Origin: Burkholderiales bacterium
Lineage (GTDB): Bacteria; Pseudomonadota; Gammaproteobacteria; Burkholderiales; Burkholderiaceae
Length of the DNA: 30,560 nucleotides
Reading direction: 5' to 3'
Assembly (NCBI GenBank): GCA_947372535.1
Contig: CANBUA010000013.1
Span: forward strand, 1-30,560
This document shows positions 24,923-30,560 of the stretch, piece by piece; positions within the stretch are counted from its first letter, which is position 1; each line of letters starts with the position of its first letter. Both the position numbers and the translations under genes were made by a program. The notes under the pieces are model-generated. The model saw only the letters and a program-made list of their open reading frames with translations. It had not been told where the DNA came from and ran no database searches.

Positions 24923-25738
24923 TCAGGTGGTTGCAACGCGTCGAACAATGCGCGTGACCAGACCGGGGGCCAGGCGGTGAAGGCGCACCAGCCAGCCCTC
25001 CTTGCCCGCGATCAACAGCCTGGGCCGGCGTTGAGCAAGTCCGTCGAGAATCGCCTGGGCCACACGCTGCGGCGACATGGCCTTGGACTGACCCGGGTCC
25101 CGCTTGCCATGGGTGCCGCCCTGTGCAGTGAGGGCATGCATCGAAATGTCTGTGTTCACGAAGCCGGGGTAGGCCAGCATCACGTGCAGGCCTTGGTCCA
25201 TGGTCTCGGTGCGCAGGGCCTCGAAAAAGCCGTGCAGGGCATGCTTGGCGGCGATGTAGGCCGAGCGATGCGGCGTGGCGATCAGGCTCAGCACGCTGGC
25301 CACGGCCACGATGCTGCCTCGCCCGCGGCGGATCATGTCCGGCGCGACAAGCTTGGTCAGCTGCAGCGGCCCAAAGTAGTTCACCGCCATGATCTTGCGA
25401 TCAACGTCTAGGCTCGTTTCAAGGGCCATGGATCGGTGCGTGATGCCCGCGTTGTGCACCAGGACATCCACCTGCCATCCGCTTGACTTGATCCGGGCGT
25501 AAGCCTGCTCGACCTCTTCGCTGGCGGTGAGGTCGAATATCTCGATGCAGGATTGGCCCTCGACGTTGAAGCTTTGGCACATGGCCAACGTTTTGTCCAA
25601 GCCAGGGCGCTCGGACTCGGGTGCGGACAGAATCAGTTGAGCACCTTGCGCTGCAAACGTGATGGCCAACTCGGCACCGATGCCGCGAGAGGCCCCGGTG
25701 ATCCAGACAATCTGGTTCTCAAATGGGGTGTGGGTCAT
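24923..25738 (-). CDS. short-chain dehydrogenase/reductase (SDR)
   Basis: This is a classical SDR of 271 residues. TGASRGIG (14-21) binds the cofactor, HNAG replaces NNAG at 95-98, and the active-site Ser is near 148 (AVASVLS), with Tyr161 and Lys165 in YIAAK. The sequence EALRTETMDQGLHVMLAYPGFVNTDIS is typical of the dehydrogenase/reductase (DHRS7-like) branch. The C-terminus is basic and partly hydrophobic (WLVRLHRLAPGLVTRIVRR), compatible with membrane association. The start codon is one base downstream of the preceding SDR's stop, so the two are translationally coupled. It probably oxidises or reduces an alcohol/ketone of the same pathway as BVMO2; the substrate is unknown. Confidence 0.93.
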   Translation of the reverse strand: MTHTPFENQIVWITGASRGIGAELAITFAAQGAQLILSAPESERPGLDKTLAMCQSFNVEGQSCIEIFDLTASEEVEQAYARIKSSGWQVDVLVHNAGITHRSMALETSLDVDRKIMAVNYFGPLQLTKLVAPDMIRRGRGSIVAVASVLSLIATPHRSAYIAAKHALHGFFEALRTETMDQGLHVMLAYPGFVNTDISMHALTAQGGTHGKRDPGQSKAMSPQRVAQAILDGLAQRRPRLLIAGKEGWLVRLHRLAPGLVTRIVRRVATT

Positions 25739-25739
25739 G

Positions 25740-26630
25740 TCAGTCGTCTTTGTGCTTGGCGGTCAAGGCGTGGCCCATGCTGCTAGCGCCAAAAGAGCGG
25801 CCCACCGCCACGACTTCTGCCTCGATCTTGGGCACGGCCACGCGGGCCTTGCGTTTGACGAAGAACTCCCACAGGGGGCTCATGAACAACTGACGTATCG
25901 CACCGACGGGGGCCAGCGCTGCCGGCACATAGGTTTTGCGTTGCCTGCGGTTCACGGCGTTGACCATGGACTTGGAGCAGTCCTCCACCGACGTGACCAC
26001 ATTGAATGGCCAGGGCAGTTGCTTGAGCGCATCGTTGAACGAGGCCAGTTCGCGCCGCTGGTCACGCACCAGGTCGGTGTCGATCCACGCGGGGTAGACC
26101 ACCCCGACATCCACACCTTTATGGGCCACCTCCAGGCGCAAGGCGTTGGCGAAATGGTCCACCCCGCTCTTGGAGGCGGCGTAGGCCGAGGTACCTGGCA
26201 TGGATTTGAGTGCCGCAGCCGACGAGACCAGCAAGAAATAGCCTTGGCTGATGGTGATGGCAGGCAAGGTGGCGCTCACCGTTCGGATGACGCCGATCAG
26301 ATTGACCTCCACTGTTTTGACGAGGGCTTCGACAGGGCTGATGGCCACTGTGCCATTGCTGGCAATGCCTGCGTTGGCGATCACCACATCAAGCCCGCCA
26401 AGATGGGCCAGAGCCGCGGTCACGGCACGCTGCACCGAGCCCTGATCGGTCACGTCGCATTCGGCCCAGCAATGGCGGGGGCCCAGATCCTTCGCGAGGG
26501 CGGTGAGCCGATCGGCCTCCAGGCCCACGAGGGCAAGGGTCGCACCTTGCGCGGCGAGTTGTCGCGCGGTCTCTGCGCCAATGCCTCGCGCTGCACCCGT
26601 GATCAGCACGCGCTGTCCTTGTGGCTTCAT
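25740..26630 (-). CDS. short-chain dehydrogenase/reductase (SadH-like position)
   Basis: This classical SDR has 296 residues from ATG 26630. TGAARGIG is at 11-18, ANAG at 85-88, SSAAALKS near 136 supplies the catalytic Ser, and Tyr150 with Lys154 lies in YAASK. The C-terminal RRQRKTYVPAALAPVGAIRQ, followed by a hydrophobic and basic end, suggests membrane contact. AAGGAA about seven bases upstream supports ATG 26630; the extra 14 codons from 26672 are less likely. It sits two bases after the esterase gene. The order BVMO-esterase-SDR matches that of mycobacterial mymA-lipR-sadH as I recall it, but orthology was not tested. Confidence 0.93.
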   Translation of the reverse strand: MKPQGQRVLITGAARGIGAETARQLAAQGATLALVGLEADRLTALAKDLGPRHCWAECDVTDQGSVQRAVTAALAHLGGLDVVIANAGIASNGTVAISPVEALVKTVEVNLIGVIRTVSATLPAITISQGYFLLVSSAAALKSMPGTSAYAASKSGVDHFANALRLEVAHKGVDVGVVYPAWIDTDLVRDQRRELASFNDALKQLPWPFNVVTSVEDCSKSMVNAVNRRQRKTYVPAALAPVGAIRQLFMSPLWEFFVKRKARVAVPKIEAEVVAVGRSFGASSMGHALTAKHKDD

Positions 26631-26632
26631 GG

Positions 26633-27661
26633 TCAATTCCTTGGTGATGATTTCAATGCCAACGCGCGCCATTGGCGAGCGATTTGCGCCACCGCTGCGC
26701 GCGATTCCCGGTGAACGCTGGCCAGGTTGATGAAGGCATGGCCCAGGCGGGGAAAGTGCAGGTGCTGAACGGGGGTGTCTGCACGCCGCAAGTGGTGTAC
26801 ATAGGCCTGCCCTTCGTCCTTCAGCATGTCGTAGCCGCCAGTGACGATCAGCGCTGGCGCCATCCTCGATGGCACGCTGGCCAGCATGGGCGACACCCGC
26901 ACATCTGCGGCATGTGCTTGAACATCCGTCAGGTAAGCACCGTAGAACGTGTCTCTTTCGGTGCGGTCAAGAAAGTAGCCCGTACCGAACTGTGCATGCG
27001 ATGGCCATGTCTGCGACAGATCGGTTCCCGGGTAAAGCAGCAGTTGCGCGGCAACGTGCTGCCCCTCCTGGGCGAGGCGGGCCGCCGTGACGGCGGCCAG
27101 GTTGGCACCAGCGCTGTCTCCGCCCAATGCCAGACCAGTCACTCCGAGGGCATCAAGCTCCTTGAGCGCCCAACGTGCGCTGGCCAGCGCGTCATCCACC
27201 GCGGCAGGAAACGGCGCCTCTGGTGCCAACCTGTACGCGACCGCGAGCAAGGGCATGCCGCTGCCCTCACACAACAAACGGCAAGCATCGTCGTGGGTGT
27301 CCAGATCGCCCATGATGAACCCACCGCCGTGGAAGAACACCGTCAGCGGTGCCAGGCTGGCTGGCGAACTGGGACGATAAAGCCGGGCCGCCAGCGTGCC
27401 GTGATCGGTGGGAATGGACAAGTCTTGCGAGGAGCCGATGTCAAAGCCCACTCGAAAATCAGCCATGTCTGCATGAAAGCGCTGGCGTATGGCCACGACA
27501 GACTGGCTCTTGGGCCCCAAACGCCGAAGCCTGCGCAGCACTTGAAGCAAGGGCGAGAGTTGATCGACGGCATAGGCATCTGGCGTGGCCTGGTGGGCGC
27601 CTGCATGCAGCAACCGGTCCAGGACGCGCAGGAACCCACCCCTGGCTTTGGAGGCCTTCAT
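26633..27661 (-). CDS. HSL-family alpha/beta-hydrolase (esterase, LipR-like position)
   Basis: This is a 342-residue carboxylesterase of the hormone-sensitive-lipase family. HGGG (111-114) forms the oxyanion hole. GDSAG (181-185) carries the nucleophile Ser183, the acid is Asp278 in GGYDMLKDEG, and the base is His308 in GHAFIN. About 80 residues of helical cap precede the catalytic domain. There is no signal peptide. ATG 27661 overlaps the BVMO2 stop by four bases (ATGA), with AAGG about seven bases upstream. This is strong evidence for coupled expression. The natural reading is that it hydrolyses the ester or lactone made by BVMO2; the chain length accepted is unknown. Confidence 0.95.
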   Translation of the reverse strand: MKASKARGGFLRVLDRLLHAGAHQATPDAYAVDQLSPLLQVLRRLRRLGPKSQSVVAIRQRFHADMADFRVGFDIGSSQDLSIPTDHGTLAARLYRPSSPASLAPLTVFFHGGGFIMGDLDTHDDACRLLCEGSGMPLLAVAYRLAPEAPFPAAVDDALASARWALKELDALGVTGLALGGDSAGANLAAVTAARLAQEGQHVAAQLLLYPGTDLSQTWPSHAQFGTGYFLDRTERDTFYGAYLTDVQAHAADVRVSPMLASVPSRMAPALIVTGGYDMLKDEGQAYVHHLRRADTPVQHLHFPRLGHAFINLASVHRESRAAVAQIARQWRALALKSSPRN

Positions 27662-29190
27662 GTCGACGCCTTAGCGCTGCGAGAGGCAGGCGCCGTGGAC
27701 GCAAGGCGCCGCCATGCATAGTCCTTCTCCGCGATTTCGGTCGCGGCCTGCGCATAGCTGAAGGTGAAGCCCGGCCAGATGCTGGAATTGCGGCCAGTGT
27801 CATCCAGATACCAACTCTCGCAACCGCCGGCCACCCACACGGTGCCACGCATCATTTTTTCGATCCGGGCCAGGAAGCGCTGCTGCGCCAAGGCCGTGGG
27901 CTCCACCGCGTCGTAGCCTTTGGCCTGCGCCAGTTTGATGACACCCACGATGTGCCGGGCCTGCGCTTCAAGCATGTACACCACAGAGGTGTGGCCCAGC
28001 CCGATGTTGGGGCCGTGCAGCAGATACAGGTTGGGGAAGCCGTGCACCGTGGTGCCCATGTAGGCCTGAGGACTGCTCTGCCAGGACGATGCCAGCGTGC
28101 GGCCCTTTCCATCATGGATCAGGTGGGCAAAAGGCAAATCCTTGGTCTGGAAACCAGTGCCGTAGATGATCGCGTCCACCGGCCTCAGCACACCGTCCTG
28201 CCCGACGACGCCATCTGGCAAGACCTGCTTGACGCCGTCAGTGATGACTTCGACGTTGGCTTGCGCCAGCGCCGGGTAGTAGGTGTTCGAGATCAGAATC
28301 CGCTTGCACCCCAAGGTGTAGTCGGGCGTCAGCTTTTGGCGCAAGGTGGCATCTTTCACCGTTGCATGCATGTGCTTGAGCGCCTTGGCTTGTGTGCGCG
28401 CCATGAGCCATGGGTGCATGAAGCCCAGGGCCAAGGCTTCGCGATGCACATAGACCTGCGCGCGCGCCAGTTTTTGCAGCCAGGGCAGCTTGCGAAACAG
28501 CGACCGCGCGAACGGCGAAATCGGCCCGTCGTGGCGAGGCAAGACCCACGGTGGCGTGCGCTGAAAAACATGCATTTGCGCCACGTCCGGCTGGATGGCC
28601 GGAATGAACTGCAAGGCAGACGCACCGGTGCCCATGACGGCGACGCGTTTGCCCTTTGGGTTGAAGCTTTTTGGCCAGTTGGCCGAATGGAAAACCTCGC
28701 CCTTGAACGCCTCCAGACCTGGAAGTTTCGGCATCAAAGGGTCGCTCAGTGAGCCGAAGGCGCCGACGAGGTGCCGAGCGCGCACTTCACCCTGGCTGGT
28801 CTGAATGCACCAGGTGGCGCTGGCCTCATCCCACGTGGCTTGATGGACGTCGTGGTTCAGGCGCACGTGGGGCATCAGACCCAACTCTTGCACGCAACGT
28901 TTCAGGTAGCTCAGGATTTCGCCTTGAGGCGAAAAAGACCGACTCCAGTCCGGGTTGGGGGCGAAGGAAAACGAATACAGATGGGACTGCACATCGCAAG
29001 CGCACCCCGGGTAGCTGTTGTCGCGCCACACCCCACCGACGTCGCTTGCGCGCTCAAGGATGATGAAGTCATGGACACCCGCCTGTTTCAGGTAATGGGC
29101 CGTGGCCAAGCCGCCAAAACCTGAACCGACGATGGCGACCTGGGTGGAAACATGACAGGTTGATGTGGGGGAGACGTTTTTCAAAGCCAT
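27658..29190 (-). CDS. Baeyer-Villiger-type flavin monooxygenase (BVMO2)
   Basis: This class B flavin monooxygenase has 510 residues. FAD motif GSGFGG (22-27) is followed by ILERASDVGGVWRDNSYPG. The full BVMO fingerprint FKGEVFHSANWP lies at 162-173, the NADPH motif GTGASA at 187-192, and AIIYGTGFQTKD in the C-terminal half. It is a paralogue of BVMO1 but clearly diverged, so substrates may differ. ATG 29190 is preferred over extension to 29232, because the extension would run through the operator candidate. No strong Shine-Dalgarno was found. It is the first gene of the five-gene leftward operon. A dyad at 29213-29228, 23 bases upstream, points to repression by the divergent TetR. Confidence 0.94.
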   Translation of the reverse strand: MALKNVSPTSTCHVSTQVAIVGSGFGGLATAHYLKQAGVHDFIILERASDVGGVWRDNSYPGCACDVQSHLYSFSFAPNPDWSRSFSPQGEILSYLKRCVQELGLMPHVRLNHDVHQATWDEASATWCIQTSQGEVRARHLVGAFGSLSDPLMPKLPGLEAFKGEVFHSANWPKSFNPKGKRVAVMGTGASALQFIPAIQPDVAQMHVFQRTPPWVLPRHDGPISPFARSLFRKLPWLQKLARAQVYVHREALALGFMHPWLMARTQAKALKHMHATVKDATLRQKLTPDYTLGCKRILISNTYYPALAQANVEVITDGVKQVLPDGVVGQDGVLRPVDAIIYGTGFQTKDLPFAHLIHDGKGRTLASSWQSSPQAYMGTTVHGFPNLYLLHGPNIGLGHTSVVYMLEAQARHIVGVIKLAQAKGYDAVEPTALAQQRFLARIEKMMRGTVWVAGGCESWYLDDTGRNSSIWPGFTFSYAQAATEIAEKDYAWRRLASTAPASRSAKAST

Positions 29191-29212
29191 GGCGCGACGA
29201 CGTAGGAAAAGT

Positions 29213-29228
29213 GGTACAAAAGTGTACC
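29213..29228. promoter_or_regulatory. operator candidate GGTACA-AAAG-TGTACC
   Basis: A 6+6 perfect inverted repeat with a four-base centre lies in the 80-base gap between the divergent BVMO2 and tetR starts. The arms are identical to those at 22758-22773; only the central four bases differ. Its position suits autoregulation of tetR together with repression of the BVMO2 operon. Confidence 0.75.
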
Positions 29229-29270
29229 GCAATAATTCAGAAACTGCTTCGGCGTTTCTCCCTCGAATTC

Positions 29271-29873
29271 ATGTCCTTGACGAAAGATGGCATTTCACCG
29301 CGCAGTCGCCTGATCGCTGGCATGGCCAAGGTGTTGGAGCAGCGAGCGCTGTCCGAGCTCTACGCCGACGATGTGGTGAAAGAGGCCGGCGTGTCCAAAC
29401 GGACCTTCTACCAACACTTTGCCAACAAGGAAGATTGCTTCCTGGCGCTGTACCGCGAGAACAGTGCTCGCGTGCTGGGCGTCCTCAAGGAGGCCTCCGC
29501 TGCCCCCGGTCTTTCAGCGCTGGAACGCATCCAGTTGGGAGCCAAGGCCTACCTGTCGTTCATGCAGGGACAGTCTGCGTTGATGAAGCGGCTGTACATC
29601 GACATCCTGTACCTGGGTACGGAAGGCATGAAGGCCAAGCGAGAGGTGCTGCAACAGTTTGCGGATGTGCTGCTGGCCGCCTATGACGCGGAACGCGCGC
29701 TGGTGCCGTCACTTCCGTCCCTGGACCCCGAATTGGTCCTGGCGATCGTGGCCGGCATCAACGAAATGATCCTCTTCAAGATTGAAGATGGGCATGCAGA
29801 CCGCTTGAGCGATCTCGAGAACATCAGCCAACGGCTGATCTTGGGCCAGCTTCTCTTGAGCCAAACTGGCTGA
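29271..29873 (+). CDS. TetR-family transcriptional regulator, likely repressor of the BVMO genes
   Basis: This 200-residue TetR protein has its helix-turn-helix over ~15-55 (ALSELYADDVVKEAG and the recognition helix VSKRTFYQHFANKEDCFLAL). A helical ligand-binding domain follows (AYLSFMQGQSALMKRLYIDI). ATG 29271 is chosen because frames starting further upstream cross the dyad at 29213. It is divergent from the BVMO2 operon. The matching dyad between BVMO1 and its hydrolase implies that this protein may control both units. A ketone, ester or fatty acyl effector is inference. The following 213 bases, up to the histidine kinase end, show no gene and no convincing terminator. Confidence 0.93.
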   Translation: MSLTKDGISPRSRLIAGMAKVLEQRALSELYADDVVKEAGVSKRTFYQHFANKEDCFLALYRENSARVLGVLKEASAAPGLSALERIQLGAKAYLSFMQGQSALMKRLYIDILYLGTEGMKAKREVLQQFADVLLAAYDAERALVPSLPSLDPELVLAIVAGINEMILFKIEDGHADRLSDLENISQRLILGQLLLSQTG

Positions 29874-30086
29874 AACGGGTCAAAGGCGGCCACCATCCCC
29901 TCGCTTGATACCGACCTCGATATGGGGAAAATCTGCGCGCTTTGGAGACAAGTAAAAGGTGAACGAAAGTTCAAGAGCCTGACTGTCGCCAAACGCCTCG
30001 CTCTGGGCTTTGTATGTTCGTGAGGCCCGTCGGTTTGCCCTGGATGCGGCACACTGCGCTAAGACGAATGGGTTTGCGCCGCCTTA

Positions 30087-30560
30087 TCAATGAGCGGCGC
30101 CCTTCGGCAGAACCATCGTCAAGGTCAGCCCACCGCCTTGGCGCAATTGGGCATCAATGCGCCCGCCGTGCAAGGCGATCGCACGCCGACAAATGGCCAA
30201 GCCCAACCCCACACCCTGCACGCCTTCGGATCCAGCCACCCGAGCAAAAGGCTCGAAGATGGTGTCCAGCATATCGGCAGGCACACCGGGCCCACGGTCT
30301 TCGACGGTACAAGTCCATTGCGCCTGGTCTTCGGAAACGCGCGCTGTGATTTCTACCTGTCCCCCCTCAAACGTGAACTTCACAGCGTTGCGAATCACAT
30401 TCTCCAGCCCTCGATAAATCAACTCGCCGTGCACCTCAGACACAAACTCCCCCGGCGCATCGATGAGCACCGACTTGCCGCCGGCCTGGGCCTCGAACTG
30501 AGCATCCTCTGCGATCGCGTGAAGCAGTTCAATGACATCCACGCGAGCCGTTGGCGGAAT
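30087..30560 (-). CDS. sensor histidine kinase, C-terminal catalytic domain (cut by window end)
   Basis: The frame runs leftward from beyond the window edge to TGA at 30089..30087; 157 codons are visible. They encode a HATPase_c domain with N box NVIRNAVKFT, G1 box EDRGPGVP, F box FEPFAR and G2 box GVGLGLAICRRAIALHGG, in the standard order. This is the ATP-binding part of a membrane two-component kinase, probably CpxA/EnvZ-like. The dimerisation His, any sensor domain and the partner response regulator lie outside the window. The first visible codons (IPPTARVDVIELLHAI) continue the frame, so the GTG at 30542 is not the true start. Confidence 0.92.
   Translation of the reverse strand: MPPTARVDVIELLHAIAEDAQFEAQAGGKSVLIDAPGEFVSEVHGELIYRGLENVIRNAVKFTFEGGQVEITARVSEDQAQWTCTVEDRGPGVPADMLDTIFEPFARVAGSEGVQGVGLGLAICRRAIALHGGRIDAQLRQGGGLTLTMVLPKGAAH

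Noticed and set aside
27349..28752. 467-codon rightward frame opposite BVMO2 and the esterase
   Set aside because: It spans two overlapping real genes on the other strand and shows no family motif.
30076..30100. GCGCCGC...GCGGCGC inverted repeat at the histidine kinase stop
   Set aside because: A 7-bp stem with the stop codon in an 11-base loop, but no T tract on the reading strand; too weak to call a terminator.
1..30560. Mobile elements, CRISPR arrays, tRNA or rRNA genes
   Set aside because: No transposase or integrase, no regularly spaced repeat arrays and no tRNA or rRNA signatures were seen on either strand.

Overview
The window looks like a chromosomal segment of a GC-rich betaproteobacterium, most likely Burkholderiales. 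I infer this from high GC, strong third-position GC bias, protein style, and the mix of an ETF-ubiquinone oxidoreductase, FabH-like synthase, TadA and many SDR and CoA-type oxidation enzymes. No rRNA, tRNA, CRISPR array, insertion sequence or integrase is visible. It carries about 28 protein genes (two cut by the window edges) plus one possible gene remnant.

Layout. 1-3315: the start of a leftward SDR, then etfD (ETF-QO) with a clear intrinsic terminator, then a FabH-like ketoacyl synthase. 3376-7704 (minus strand): a 989-residue protein joining a peptidoglycan-binding repeat, a GH19-like lytic domain, a papain-like protease and an alpha/beta-hydrolase; then tadA and a carboxymuconolactone-decarboxylase-family protein. 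7834-8310: a small conserved-looking hypothetical protein. 8364-12431: an AraC/OruR-type regulator divergent from a tight SDR - MBL-fold - NAD-epimerase operon. 12550-13668: an exported solute-binding-like protein. 13687-17081 (minus): a copper unit of a small His/Cys-rich exported protein, a TolC-type outer-membrane lipoprotein and a Tat-exported multicopper oxidase. 17278-19066 (minus): a 3-hydroxyacyl-CoA-dehydrogenase-like enzyme followed by an SDR. 19413-29873: two TetR regulators, two Baeyer-Villiger-type flavin monooxygenases (BVMOs), three alpha/beta-hydrolases, two more SDRs and a strictosidine-synthase/SMP-30-like beta-propeller. 30087-end: the catalytic end of a sensor histidine kinase.

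How the genes work together. The 19-30 kb block reads as a ketone/alcohol or lipid catabolic module. SDRs can interconvert alcohol and ketone, BVMOs insert oxygen to make an ester or lactone, and the hydrolases open it. BVMO2 - HSL-type esterase - SDR - SDR - propeller form one leftward operon with overlaps or gaps of only a few bases. The first three genes have the order of the mycobacterial mymA-lipR-sadH genes.

The most distinctive regulatory signal is a near-identical dyad, GGTACA-N4-TGTACC. It occurs at 22758-22773 (between divergent BVMO1 and a hydrolase) and at 29213-29228 (between divergent BVMO2 and tetR). This suggests that one TetR protein controls both BVMO transcription units. 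A related TACA-N4-TGTA dyad lies at 19269-19282, ahead of the dehydrogenase/SDR pair. The most unusual protein is the four-module enzyme at 3376-6345.
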